Numbered from the stretch's first letter, positions 48,368 through 59,609 are shown. The stretch: DNA of 64,000 nucleotides from Epithemia pelagica (GCA_946965045.2 OX337230.1:2356001-2420000); one strand, 5' to 3'. Program-made: numbers and translations. The notes: generated by a model from the sequence alone, not told the origin.

Positions 48368-50263
48368 ATGACAATGAGAGATGAGAGAGCGTCGAACGAT
48401 CCAGTTTTGTCCTTGACATCATCCTCTTCTTTCTCATCGTCCTTGGTGCAGCATAGAAGACCGCACAATGATGGTGGTTCGAGAAAGAGAGTGGATTCGT
48501 CGGTACGATTCACTTCCGAACCAAAGAACAACAAGCCACTGAGGGATGGGTTCCACACGACAAAGACGACGACCAACACCAAAAAGAATCCAAGACCAAG
48601 GGGACGTAGATGGCGAATGGGACATGTATTCTTTGTGACCCTTTTATTGGTCGTGGGTGGTGTTTTCTTGATTGTCTCGTGGTCTCTGGATCTGAAACAA
48701 CCAGAACCACCTCGTCCTCCCGAGTCGGTCAAGGACATGGTGGACCGAATGATTCGTTTGGCGTCGTCGTCGTCCTCCTTCCCTTTGAACCATGAAGAAC
48801 CACCATCCGCCGACAAAACCAACAATGCATCCTGTGCTCTTTTATTTTATGGCTTGCCTCGAGCCTTTCGACGCATTGTCTTGCCCTCCATTGTTCGAAA
48901 TATTCTCCTCCCCAACGCACGCTACCAGTGTGATGTCTATGTGTATTTCCATGCCTTGACGCAAGAAGACAGTGGTCGATCGGGACAGGGTGGATGTCTG
49001 GACCTCAATGCCGTTTATAGATTGCGATCGGCCGTTTCGTACGTCATGGCACACCACCACCAACAATCTCCACCACCCAAGGGCGATCCATGGCCTCCCT
49101 CCAACAAGGACCAGAACATCACCGTGCCTCCCTCTTCGCCACGAGTGGTGATTGCCAACTTTACCAATGCAGACTTTGCCCAACAACAAGCAGCCGTCTT
49201 GCACAAGATTCGGTCTACAGTAGATCCCACCACCAATTTGAGTCGTTATGTGCCTTGGACGGCTGGATTCACCTTGGAGACGGTGGACAATGTGATTCGT
49301 ATGTACCATGCCATTCAAGGAGTCTGGGAGTTGATGATGAAAAGCACCAACTCCATGACCACAACAACGCCAATAACATCGGCAGACCAAGAATCACGAC
49401 AAGCAAGGGCGAGGACAAGGGCACAGAGCCCCTACGATCGTGTGGCCATTTTTCGTATTGATGTCTTTTATGCGACACCCATTGATATTTTTTACTATGT
49501 GAACCTGTCCTTGTCAACTAATGAAACCACATCAACACCACAACAATACGAAAAAGAGGAGCACCTGATCACAGAGGCTCCAGACTCCAATGCGACAAGC
49601 CCAGGCGTGACAAGGAAACGAATTTATGATGCGGACAATCGCGTGGCTGTGGTACCGGGCTTTGCTCGATATCCGGTGAATGATCGAATGATGTATGGAC
49701 CCTACGAGGCGGTGGAAATTTATTCCAGTCGCCGATTTGACTTGTTGGATCGATTTGTCCAGGAACATGGGCAAGGATTGCATCCCGAAATCTTTTTGGC
49801 CCAAGTCATTTTCCCCGAAATTCGTCGTCGCACCGTATCCTTAGGAGCAAACTTGTCAGTGTCCAGTGGAGGGCCTCAAACCATATCTTCTTCCACATCT
49901 GATAATAACCATCACCTGAATGTCACCGACACTCCCTCTTCTCTTCGACCACAAGAAGGAGCGAGTACTTTTCTCGTTCATGAAGACGCGAGTATTTGCT
50001 TTGTTCGAGCACGTGCCGATGAGTCTGTATGGATCAACGATTGCAAACGCGGGAAACGGTTGCCGGGACTGCCTCGTCCAACAGGCCCCAACATTGTGCA
50101 AGAAACTTTGGATCACTTGCAACAAACCCTCGGTGCGAGCCATTGTACCACGGAAAAATTCAAAAAACGGCTCTCGGCCAATGTAACATACGGTGGTGTT
50201 CTTCAGGCAACCTGCCAAACCAACGATAAGACAAGTGTAGAGTCCTCCTGTTCTCCTCCTTGA
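48368..50263 (+). CDS. Type II membrane protein, DUF7796/glycosyltransferase-like
   Basis: 631 aa. One membrane anchor at about 84-103 (MGHVFFVTLLLVVGGVFLIV) after an Arg/Lys-rich cytosolic tail, then a luminal domain starting ASCALLFYGLPRAFRRIVLP with the block YQCDVYVYFHALTQE, a middle block YDRVAIFRIDVFYATPIDIF, and VVPGFARYPVNDRMMYGPYEAVEIYSSRRFDLLD. This is the layout of the DUF7796-like family, abundant in diatoms and resembling glycosyltransferases, with DVVY/DVFY as a possible nucleotide-sugar site. Several N-x-S/T sites are visible in the luminal part. Low-complexity inserts separate the blocks. Donor and acceptor unknown. Start: first ATG of the frame. Confidence 0.68.
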   Translation: MTMRDERASNDPVLSLTSSSSFSSSLVQHRRPHNDGGSRKRVDSSVRFTSEPKNNKPLRDGFHTTKTTTNTKKNPRPRGRRWRMGHVFFVTLLLVVGGVFLIVSWSLDLKQPEPPRPPESVKDMVDRMIRLASSSSSFPLNHEEPPSADKTNNASCALLFYGLPRAFRRIVLPSIVRNILLPNARYQCDVYVYFHALTQEDSGRSGQGGCLDLNAVYRLRSAVSYVMAHHHQQSPPPKGDPWPPSNKDQNITVPPSSPRVVIANFTNADFAQQQAAVLHKIRSTVDPTTNLSRYVPWTAGFTLETVDNVIRMYHAIQGVWELMMKSTNSMTTTTPITSADQESRQARARTRAQSPYDRVAIFRIDVFYATPIDIFYYVNLSLSTNETTSTPQQYEKEEHLITEAPDSNATSPGVTRKRIYDADNRVAVVPGFARYPVNDRMMYGPYEAVEIYSSRRFDLLDRFVQEHGQGLHPEIFLAQVIFPEIRRRTVSLGANLSVSSGGPQTISSSTSDNNHHLNVTDTPSSLRPQEGASTFLVHEDASICFVRARADESVWINDCKRGKRLPGLPRPTGPNIVQETLDHLQQTLGASHCTTEKFKKRLSANVTYGGVLQATCQTNDKTSVESSCSPP

Positions 50264-50625
50264 CGAGTACTGCACTGAACGAGTAAGCGCACTGTCTCTG
50301 CAACTCGCTGGTACACCTTGTTCAAGAATAAATGCATATCTTGCCTGCTCTGCGCCAGCTAAGGACGTTCTACCAGAGTGAGTGGACAATTTGAAACAAA
50401 ACTTGGAATTCTAGATGGCGTATATGTTACCCGTGCCGAAATAATTCCAAAGGCTGCAGCGTATTGCTCCCCCTGGGACACCAATGAAATTTGTAGCCAA
50501 GGAACAAATTTGTTGCTGACCCTAGTAGGCAACATCGTCTTGGACCTTTTCGATGATGAGGTATTAGAGCGGGTTAAGGTCTTTACTAGGTATCGCATTT
50601 TTGGTCAGCTCGAAGCATTCGACGC
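50264..50625. other. Unresolved 5' region of the TMEM151-like gene
   Basis: The downstream frame has no ATG before its conserved part, so a first exon probably lies here. The stretch at 50331-50390 offers an ATG followed by a GTGAGT, and 50616-50630 offers CTTGATAG as an acceptor, but no combination could be confirmed. Confidence 0.3.
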
Positions 50626-52035
50626 TTGATAGAATCGCCACAGAAACCATCGTTATCTCCAGATGTGCCACCAATAAACTCCCCGTTCTACCAATCCGCG
50701 GGAATATTCCTATTGCAGTGGACGATTCTCAAGACCCTAGAATTCAATGGCAAACTTTTCTGTCTGGTGGTTCTATTGTATCTCGTGGAAGCCTACACCT
50801 GCAGTACTCGAAGATACTTGACCAATGCCATTCAGAGCCCCAATGAAGTGGAAGAATACCTCGAGCAGCTTCGCCAAGAACCGCCTGTTGTAACTTGGAA
50901 AGTGCGATGTTTTCACTATGCGAGACCCTACTGGTTAGCATTCATATCCACTGCTCGGTCCATCTTCAAAACGATGTTCAGAAGGAAACCAGCACCTGAC
51001 AACAATACACAATTGCTACTACCCAAATCAACCTCCAAACCAAAAGACGACGGAGCCATTGTTGAACGACCGGACGTCTCGGGACCCTTTAAGAGAAAAG
51101 TTGTTAGTCACGAGGCATCTGTCAACTATACGTTTGGAAGTTTTGCCGATGCCACCATTGCTGGTGTTTGGAGGCGGCAACGTTCCGTCCAAAAGGAAGC
51201 CGCTCCCTTTATGAAGCTACTCCTCTCCAAGATTCTCATACTGGCCAACGAAGAGGCCAAGAATGACTATTTCAAGCAGCAGTCCAAGTTTGTTTCGGCC
51301 GAGGGAATGCGAGATCAGTATGCCGAGTATTCGACCAACATTGAAGGTATGCAAGAGACAAGGGTCAATCCGGTGCAGGTGGAGGTGCATGGATGCTGAC
51401 TCTGACCGAATTCAATTGCTTGTGTATGTTCAACCATAGTCCCGGGTTTCAAACGTCGCATGTTGGCCAATCGCCCTGTCGAAGGTGTTGTTTCTGCGAA
51501 AGTCTTTCGACTGAGTACCTTTTGGATATTTACATTCCTCGGACTGAGTCTGCCCTAAAGAATATGGTTTTCAAGGCACTGCGACGCCCTGAGAGTGACA
51601 GTCGTGAAAGAAACATATGCTGCAGAAAAGTCGTCTTCCTTTACCAGTTGGTTTGTTTCTTCCAAAAATAACAACAATTCCCCACCAGTGGCCTTGCCAC
51701 CGACCAGTAGTAAGAGCGCTGAAATGTTTCGTCAGCAGATGCAGACCATGTCACTGTACTCTAGAACCACCATCGGGCAACAATCTACCCCAGTTCCTCT
51801 TGGAGAAACCATGGCTAAAGCCGTGTCACTGGCCGAGACAGCAGTGCCGCCGCCACCGCCGCCAGAGTCCAAGGAGGCAAAGCCTCAAGTTGGTCAACCG
51901 AATGAGCCTACTAATGGGTTGAACGACAATGGGAGTACTGACGGGGCGAATGAAACAGCCACGAAAACGAAGCCTGATGCTGCTCCTCTTCCGGAAGCGG
52001 AAAATGCGGCAAAAGACGACTCAAATCAAGCATAA
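50626..52035 (+). pseudogene. TMEM151-family membrane protein gene with in-frame TAA
   Basis: Exons 50626(?)-51346 and 51440-52035 joined by a 93-bp GTATGC...CATAG intron. TMEM151 signatures: VEAYTCSTRRYLTNA, VEEYLEQLRQEPPVVTWKVRCFHY, then after the splice VPGFKRRMLANRP, an anchor (STFWIFTFLGLSLP) and RIWFSRHCDALRVTVVKETY. A TAA at 51556-51558 stands between LSLP and RIWF, where the family has Tyr (PYRIWF); TAT/TAC to TAA is a single change. Downstream the frame stays open for 159 codons of Pro/Ser/Glu-rich tail. The start is uncertain because the conserved frame has no ATG. No molecular function is established for TMEM151. It could be a pseudogene allele, a readthrough case or an assembly error. 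Confidence 0.7.
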
Positions 52036-52088
52036 TAGCAGATCTCGTCATCGCCGCTACTGCGAAATCTCTCATTCTGCAGTGTTTG

Positions 52089-54770
52089 CTAGCGCTTATT
52101 CGTTCGTTTCCGTTTTGCCGGGGGAGCCTTCTTGGCTGCCAAACTGGTAGCGGCAGCCGAGCGCTTTCCCGTTGTACTCCCCTTCTTGGCTGCAACCGTT
52201 GACATCGAACGCTTCCCTGGTGCACTCCCCTTCTTGCTTGTCCCTGTCGAGTACGAGCGCTTGCCTGTTGCACCTTTCAAATTGATCTTCTCGTGCGGAG
52301 GGTCAGGATCCAGGTTTAGACCATTCAGTGCCACTGACACACGACCGTTGTCGGCGACACTGAGAATATCAACACCAATCTCTTGCCCCACTAGGAGCGA
52401 GGACAAAGACAATCGCCCAAGCTTTGAGCGATGAAGAAGGCCATCGTTCTCACCACCAAAGTCGACAAACGCTCCGAAGTCCACAACATTTCGAATTGTC
52501 GCCACGATGCCGCGCAGGGGACAAGCCTTTCGGAGGGCATCGATGGAGGTACTCACGTTGGAAGGCAGCAGCGAACAAGCGTCGACACTGCCAACGTCCG
52601 TTCCTGGTGACGATGAGGACGAGGAAAGCGCGGACGAGCCAACAATGGACATGTTGCCCCCCAACCGAGGGTCAGGATCGGTGATGGACACAATCAAATG
52701 AGCAATAACCGAATCGACTCGGTCTTTGGACATGCCGTACTTGGAGGCAGCTGCGTCGATAATGTCGCCCCACTGCTCGGACCGAGCTTCTCTAGTCTTT
52801 GGCAGATTGGATTTGCGAATGGACGCTTTGTCGTTGAGATCCCATTTGAACTTTTTGAGGAGATAACGACCCAGGCGGTAGGCCTCGGGATGCACCAATG
52901 TTTCATCCAATGGTTCAACCCCGACCACCTTGATAAAGGCCGCACAATTCTCAAAAGTCTTGGGGCCTAGCCCCGAAACTCGGTCTAGCAAGTCCTTGCG
53001 TGTCTGGAGAGGCCGCGATTCAATGATGCGTTGCGCCAATTTCGAGGTCAACCCAGGAATCTTCTCCAATATCTCTAGGCTGCAAGAATTCCCGTCTACG
53101 CCCACCTCTGCAACGGCGTGGATGGAAGTTATGCGCAGCTTCTCATCCAAGTCAGAGTCCTTGAGATCATGTTGGTACATACCCAAACCCAGGCTTCGAG
53201 GTGGTATCTTGACCAATTCTGGGAGCGGATTCTGGTAGCGCCGTCCAATCGAGACGGCCGCCACAGCAGCGGGTTGTTGCGACGGGAATTCACGGGTCGC
53301 TCCTTCTGTGACACTCCATACACTGGCACCTGCTTCGTTAACGAGCTGAATATCAATGGGAATCCCAGACTTGTCAGATGCTTCTCGAACCAGCTCTCGT
53401 GCTTCTTGACTTCCATGTCCATTTCCCAAGGCCACTGTCACGACCGGCGACTTCATGCCCTTGACCTTCTTTGGCTCGCTTTCTTCTTCTTCTTCTTGAG
53501 CGCTGTAGAGCATTTCCAAGAGGGTAGTGAGAGTTTGGACTCCTGTTTGACGGTTTTGTAGAAACTTGACCGTCACAAGCGAGGCATGTTCATCCTCAAC
53601 AAGCAATTGACCTTGACTGTTCAAGAGACACGCTTTGATCCCAGCTTGGAATCCCGGATCCAAGGCTAGAATAGGGACCGGTTTCTTGAGTGGTGGTGCT
53701 AGCAACGCCTTTTGAAGATTGTCACAAAAGACCACAATACTCTGTTGCTCCGCCTGCGCACACTTGTCTTTCCACAGACGGCTCGTGATTCTCTTTCGGA
53801 GTAGACGTGTCCAGGCCTCCTTGATGGCATCCTTCCAAAGACTTCCGTGATGATGATTGCCGTCTTGTTTTTGTATTCCTTCCTCCAACAGGGACGTTCG
53901 TATTCTGTGTCCCGTTCGGTCATTGTCAATGTCGTACGATAGTTTGAGCGCCTTGTTGTTGACGCCCCTCCGAATGGCCAGAATTTGATGATTTCGAATG
54001 TGCGAAAAGGAAGTCGAGAAATCGTAGTAGGTACTGTACTTTTTGTCATTGTCAGCCTTGTCCTTGTCGGTAGCATCATTGGCGGGACTTGCCTTTGTTG
54101 TTTGGATTCTAGCATGACGGTGGGTGTATTCCAACAAGGCATCGGTGGTTGGAGTGTGGCTGGCGATTTTGTTTGCCAGTAACGTAATGGCAGCCTCCCG
54201 CGGTTTTAACTTGTTTATAACGTCGCCACCGTGTTGCCAGAAGGCTTCGACATGTGCCTTGAGTTGTGGATGTTCTTGCTGAATTCGATCTTCCAGTGAC
54301 CCCTTGGACGGTGGCTTGAAGGGTGCATAAATATCTTCTAGCTCGCTCTTGGAGATGGAGCATTCGATACGCTGCTTGAGGTGGACAGTTGACGTTGTAT
54401 CCTTATCATCATGATCCGTAGTAGCAGCAGTGGTGGGCAACTTGTCGAGTATCTTTGTACGCAGAGACTGTAGGCCATTCCACGCAGTAATCATATCCGA
54501 GAGTTTGTGAACATCTTGAGTGGATAATGGTTGAATGACATCGGCTCGGTACCGACAGACAAAGGGAACCGAAGCCGCGTCTTCCAGCAAAGGCAAGGTC
54601 CTCTTCAGTGCGCTTGTTTTGCTGCTGCCAAACCCATGTTCCCTGGACCACACGGTGGCCAGCTGATTCCAGTTGGGTGGCATTTTCTTCTTGGTCAATG
54701 TCGATTTGGATTTCACGTTGTTGGTGGCAGAGGTAGCAAGGCTGGAAAGGAGGAACCAAGTCTTTCTCAT
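52089..54770 (-). CDS. Tex/SRBD1-type S1 RNA-binding protein, probably mitochondrial
   Basis: 893 aa from ATG 54770; the frame extends upstream only to a TTG. The N-terminus (MRKTWFLLSSLATSATNN..., Arg/Ser/Thr-rich, no acids) resembles a mitochondrial presequence. Tex order: SVPFVCRYRADVIQPLS, helical part, YqgF-like RNase H fold (ILALDPGFQAGIKACLLN; VALGNGHGSQEA; VNEAGASVWSVTE), helix-hairpin-helix (GVDGNSCSLEILEKIPGL; VSGLGPKTFENCAAF) and S1 domain (GIVATIRNVVDFGAFVDF...GLLHRSKL). Tex-type proteins act in transcription/RNA metabolism and bind nucleic acid. The basic tail has three imperfect repeats of KKGSxxGKRSxST (about 835-880) and ends KRKRTNKR. Convergent with the TMEM151 gene, 53 bp apart. 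Confidence 0.88.
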   Translation of the reverse strand: MRKTWFLLSSLATSATNNVKSKSTLTKKKMPPNWNQLATVWSREHGFGSSKTSALKRTLPLLEDAASVPFVCRYRADVIQPLSTQDVHKLSDMITAWNGLQSLRTKILDKLPTTAATTDHDDKDTTSTVHLKQRIECSISKSELEDIYAPFKPPSKGSLEDRIQQEHPQLKAHVEAFWQHGGDVINKLKPREAAITLLANKIASHTPTTDALLEYTHRHARIQTTKASPANDATDKDKADNDKKYSTYYDFSTSFSHIRNHQILAIRRGVNNKALKLSYDIDNDRTGHRIRTSLLEEGIQKQDGNHHHGSLWKDAIKEAWTRLLRKRITSRLWKDKCAQAEQQSIVVFCDNLQKALLAPPLKKPVPILALDPGFQAGIKACLLNSQGQLLVEDEHASLVTVKFLQNRQTGVQTLTTLLEMLYSAQEEEEESEPKKVKGMKSPVVTVALGNGHGSQEARELVREASDKSGIPIDIQLVNEAGASVWSVTEGATREFPSQQPAAVAAVSIGRRYQNPLPELVKIPPRSLGLGMYQHDLKDSDLDEKLRITSIHAVAEVGVDGNSCSLEILEKIPGLTSKLAQRIIESRPLQTRKDLLDRVSGLGPKTFENCAAFIKVVGVEPLDETLVHPEAYRLGRYLLKKFKWDLNDKASIRKSNLPKTREARSEQWGDIIDAAASKYGMSKDRVDSVIAHLIVSITDPDPRLGGNMSIVGSSALSSSSSSPGTDVGSVDACSLLPSNVSTSIDALRKACPLRGIVATIRNVVDFGAFVDFGGENDGLLHRSKLGRLSLSSLLVGQEIGVDILSVADNGRVSVALNGLNLDPDPPHEKINLKGATGKRSYSTGTSKKGSAPGKRSMSTVAAKKGSTTGKRSAAATSLAAKKAPPAKRKRTNKR

Positions 54771-55273
54771 CTCATTCTTCTTATTATTGCTATTGTTCTC
54801 GTTATGGACATCTACCTTGTGATCTTCATTGTGGTTGGTGTTTTTTTTTGTGAGAATGACAATCAAAAAGGTAAGTCACGAATACGAATAGGCTCATGAC
54901 TCCTTGCATCAACCGACACAACCGATAACCGATCAATTGTCAATTGTCAGATGGGGCGCGAGGGCCCACTCGGGAACTTAACTTGACGCCGACACACTTT
55001 TCACCCGCCAGAACCTACGGGCACCCACCGAACCCGACCTTACCCAGCGCATAGCAGCCGGTCACGACATTAACGCGGGGCTCCCGCCCCTCGATGCCGC
55101 GGTCATGCTAGACTAAAGTCATAATTCGTCTGAACGTCATGCGATTTGGTGATTTCTGATCGGTTAAAAAAAGGATTTTGGGATTTTGGGATTAACCGTT
55201 TTCCTCCAGTGAGAAAACAACACCCTTCCACTGCGCTGTTACAGTTTATACGTTGTCACTACGATAATCCACC
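54771..55273. other. Stretch upstream of the Gag relic
   Basis: Starts with the promoter side of the Tex-like gene (-). A GC-rich block at about 54950-55110 differs in base composition from both sides and may belong to the retroelement relic. No gene recognised. Confidence 0.35.
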
Positions 55274-56562
55274 ATGGCCACTCACTTCGCCCTTTCTCCC
55301 GCTCACGCCAATGCAAATCAAGTGATCAATTTCACCACAGCAGGAGGAACAAAGTTCTACAAACAGGCAAGGCAACCCATGGATTATATGACAGTGGCAC
55401 CCTCTACGACCTTGACTACGACGGATTGAAGATGTTCCTTTACATTCTCCGAGATCAAATCGTCAAGCAGAACTGGAACTCGGTCTTCCCGATTCCCGAA
55501 GCAATTTCTGCACCAGCTGCCAACCTTCGAATGTTTACTTCTGAAAAGGACGAGTCTCCCTTCAACAAGTCCAAGCCTTTGTTGATCACTATAATGAAGC
55601 AAATTGTCAGAACCAGAACTCATACATGGCTTAGACCTGCATTATGGGATCACTTACCAAAGATGCAAAGGCACAAGTTAACATTCGACGTGAAGATTTT
55701 ATGATTGATGGACACAGTTCCGGTAGTTCTGGTCCTCTGTTTCTTCTTAAGGTCTTCATCTCGCTCGCCCATGTGGATACCAAGGCAACAGTCATGGTAC
55801 TCCGACAACATCTTGCCGACCTCCATATCTATATTATGGACGTGAACACTGACATCGCCAAGTTCAATTTCTATGTGGACGAGACGCTCTATGCCCTCAA
55901 CACACATGGCAAACAAACCCTTGATTACTTCCGAATTTGTTTAAGGCTTACGACACCATCAATGACAATGATTTTCTCGAGTTTATTCGCGGCAAGAAGA
56001 ATACATACGAAGAGGGTGACAATCTGGGATTGACACCGTGCCAACTCATGAGTTTGGCACACACCAAGCACCATGCGTTGGTCGAACAGAAAAAGTGGCA
56101 GGTGCTCTCCGCACGCAACCAGCAGTTACTTGTACTAGAAGCATCCATGAACAAACTCAAGGAAGGCAAACATAAGGCCAGCCAGACTGACCAGAAGAAA
56201 CCGACTACGAAAGGAAAAATGGACAAGTCATTGGACAATGATAAGGCCTCGCTTACAATCGGACTGAAGAACAGACAGCCTGAAACAAAAGACATCAATG
56301 ATAAAACACGGTACTGGTGCAAATGGCACGGAAAGTGGTCTACTAACGACCATATATGTCCAACGGCAATGGGTTTCGTCACCATTGACTATCCATTATC
56401 CAAGTGGAGAGAGAAGAAGTCGTTGAGCACCTGCTTGGCGAACGACATCAAGGAGCTTATTCGATTGGGACCAGGCATCAGGGCTGGGCTGGTCTTGATA
56501 CAGGATGAGGCCATGATGTGTGGAGAAGGCATCATGGTGTCGTTTGGTCGCAAACAGTGAAA
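55274..56562 (+). pseudogene. Frameshifted retroelement Gag relic (diatom Copia-type)
   Basis: Begins MATHFALSPAHANANQVINF at 55274 and continues in three other pieces: from about 55380 (LYDLDYDGLKMFLYILRDQI), about 55700 (DGHSSGSSGPLFLLKVFISL... MDVNTDIAKFNFYVDETL) and 55937-56560 (FKAYDTINDNDFLEFIRGKK... YWCKWHGKWSTNDHICPTA). Together these match the order of Gag proteins I recall from diatom Copia elements, ending in a Cys/His cluster. The three joins need frames 2 to 1 to 0 to 2 (start coordinate mod 3), each equal to a one-base loss. No LTRs, protease, integrase or RT were seen nearby, so it is a truncated relic, unrelated in sequence to the intact element at 25.7-32 kb. Confidence 0.65.
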
Positions 56563-57901
56563 GCTTAGTGCCATTGGGAGTTGAGAGTCACACCCAAGTA
56601 TATTCAACAGGCATTCAAGATCTTAACCCTTTCAGGACTGCCGCTCATTTTTTACAATATTGTCAGTCATTTCCTCTTTTTAATGACTATGCGAGTTACT
56701 TAACTAAAATATTAAACATCTCTCTGGGAGTGTCAATCCAGCTCATACCATATTAGCAAAGTCCATAGGGACCATTCACCAAGGACTCGCACCTCTTTAC
56801 GTTCAAATGGCTTTGCTAGTGCATGATTGTCAACCATGGCATCTTCGCAAGAAACCTCCAAAAACATACAATACAAACACAACACTCTTCTTTCTGAAGC
56901 CAAGTGTCTTTTCATTGATGACGACGACGAGAAGGTATACAAGAAAGTTTGCAAGGCCTCAAGCTCACCGCTTTTTTTAAGCCCTCGGTACACAGTTCGC
57001 CAAAGAGAAGGGACAGCCGATTGATCTCGAAGACATTAACCAGAAGGTAGTGGATCATGATGTGAAAGAAATGATCAAGTCGGACGAGAAGTTGATGAAA
57101 GAATCTTTCCAACCCTCCCAACATGAAGAGTTGGACGGATCAAATACAAAATCTGCCAAGAAGAAAACAATGGATACCAAAAAACTACCTCCACCTTCAC
57201 AGCCTTTCATTCCTCACAACGGTGATGACACCTATGAAGACTGTAGACTCAGTCCTTGCAAGTCTGTGAATAGCAAACTGAGAGACCCGTACTCCACGAA
57301 AGCATCCTTGCAAGTGGTGGGGTTATGCAGGATGAGGTCAGACAAAGCAACTTGATTATTGATGTAATTGTTTTAAGTACAGTTTTGCTTGAGGCGATTC
57401 AAACTGATACGGAATTCAGATTCGAAACCACCGGTTACTTGAACTTCAGGAGGTTCTTGTTGACCATAATGAAGCTCTCTGGCGACAGTTGGAGGTTCTT
57501 CCATAGTGATGACAAGGAATGAAGAGCGATGGCAACAAAAATGAGGCTCGTGAATTTTCAAAGAAAAAGATTGTAACTAAACAGTCGATGGTCAGAACAT
57601 GCACCTCTGACCACCATTCGAAAGAACACAGTAAGACGCTTCTACGATAACAAACAGTAGGCCTATAACATACTAAAAGTCATTGACATGATATGATCGT
57701 TGCAAAGTCTCAATTTTGGCAATTGATGATATTATTGTCTATCATTTTTTATTCATGAGTGGATATTGCTCACCTGGTATTTTATTAAGTAAGATTGCAT
57801 ATTTGTTGTTAAATACACTGGGTAACAATATTGTCAATGACTGGGCAAAAACGTGGCAGTGCTGATAGGGTTAAGTTCGGTAGAGGTAAATTGAGTGGAC
57901 T
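56563..57901. other. Region of decayed, unrecognised sequence
   Basis: Several short plus frames (for example 56827-57024 and 57050-57355, rich in Lys/Asp/Ser) follow the Gag relic and could be more decayed element sequence. None has a recognised motif. The part after 57650 is A/T-rich. Confidence 0.35.
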
Positions 57902-58432
57902 CTAGTCGATGAGAAATTGGTTGTTGATTCTTTTTGGAAGGAACTGACATTCTAAGTTGTGGTGTGAAGTGTGAAGAAAGGTGCAGACTTGGGGTATCCA
58001 TTGCGAAGGAGCTAGGTGGGGAAGAGGAGTCGCAAGGTCTTCAAAGATGGATACACTTTTGCCGGCAAGGAATTGTGCCCATGAGATGGCAATGTTGGCT
58101 AACTTGGCAGGGCCACCTGGAGATCTAAGGCATGCCATAAATAGATAAGTCTTCGAGACATCCATCCAGAACATAGGGTCTAGTGCCTTCACGGGTGATA
58201 CGGCCAGACCCTGCATTTTAGCGGCCAAATGACCATGGTGGTCTTTAACGATTACTAGCTCAATATAGCACCTCCATAGAAATGGGATGATAGAAATCAT
58301 CTTCATACAATGCTTTAGGTCCCCACCGGGCACTTTTTCCATATCTGCCATCGTCATCGAGTTCTCTCTCATCATTGTAGGGTCATTTTTTTTTTGCGAT
58401 TTGGCTGCTAGATTGCCCGTTGGCCGGTACAT
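57902..58432 (-). pseudogene. Fragment of a mobile-element-like ORF
   Basis: 176-residue open frame on the minus strand ending at 57902. The segment FMACLRSPGGPAKLANIAISWAQFLAGKSV, followed by PLPHLAPSQWIPQVCTFLH, resembles a region I recall in ORFs of repetitive diatom elements (a tryptophan and 'W.PS.R.FL' pattern). There is no catalytic core. It could equally be a fragment of an unknown gene. Confidence 0.3.
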
Positions 58433-58630
58433 TCACCATGCGCTTTCTCCACCAATACTTGACCAATTGCCATGAAGTTAAAATATGTTATCGACCTTAG
58501 TGTAAATGAGAACACTATTGACCCATATAGGCTATCCCCAAGCATAGGATGCAAACGAGCTTCCACACCATTGCGTCAATTTTTCGACGTGGCACGGACC
58601 ACATGAGATTAGCCTACTCATTCGTCGAAG
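58433..58630. other. Short spacer before the satellite array
   Basis: No gene recognised; leads directly into the first 190-bp satellite unit. Confidence 0.35.
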
Positions 58631-59609
58631 TCAGCTCCATGAATACGGCCGCTCCAGACGTCCTACTTAGTAGTCTTTTATGTTAGGCTCTACTTTAGCG
58701 ATCTGAGGTATCAGATCGATCATCGGTGATATGGCCATTGAGAAAAGGCCATCCATCGATGGACGCTTCTTTTCGACGCATCACACACAACACGAGTTTT
58801 CGACCAAAGGATGACGAGACCCGGCTCCATGGATATGGCCGCTCCAGACGTCCTACTTAGTAGTCTTTTATGTTAGGCTCTACTTTAGCGATCTGAGGTA
58901 TCAGATTGATCATCGGTGATATGGCCATTGAGAAAAGGCCATCCATCGATGGACGCTTCTTTTCGACGCATCACACACAACACGAGTTTTCGACCAAAGG
59001 ATGACGAGACCCGGCTCCATGGATATGGCCGCTCCAGACGTCCTACTTAGTAGTCTTTTATGTTAGGCTCTACTTTAGCGATCTGAGGTATCAGATCGAT
59101 CATCGGTGATATGGCCATTGAGAAAAGGCCATCCATCGATGGACGCTTCTTATCGACGCATCACACACAACACGAGTTTTCGACCAAAGGATGACGAGAC
59201 CCGGCTCCATGGATATGGCCGCTCCAGACGTCCTACTTAGTAGTCTTTTATGTTAGGCTCTACTTTAGCGATCTGAGGTATCACATTGATCATCGGTGAT
59301 ATGGCCATTGAGAAAGGCCATCCATCGATGGACGCTTCTTTTCGACGCATCACACACAACACGAGTTTTCGACCAAAGGATGACGAGACCCTGCTCCATG
59401 GATATGGCCGCTCCAGACGTCCTACTTAGTAGTCTTTTATGTTAGGCTCTACTTTAGCGATCTGAGGTATCAGATTGATCATCGGTGATATGGCCATTGA
59501 GAAAGGGCCATCCATCGATGGACGCTTCTTTTCGACGCATCACACACAACACGAGTTTTCGACCAAAGGATGACAAGACCCAGCTCCATGAATATGGCCG
59601 CTCCAGACG
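58631..59609 (+). repeat. 190-bp satellite array, five full units
   Basis: The marker GCTCCAGACG recurs at 58651, 58841, 59031, 59221, 59410 and 59600: spacing 190 bp, except 189 for one unit with a shortened A run. Units are nearly identical. The last copy switches at 59616 into the sequence coding for the piggyBac-type transposase. The same unit occurs inverted at 63601-64000. Confidence 0.95.
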
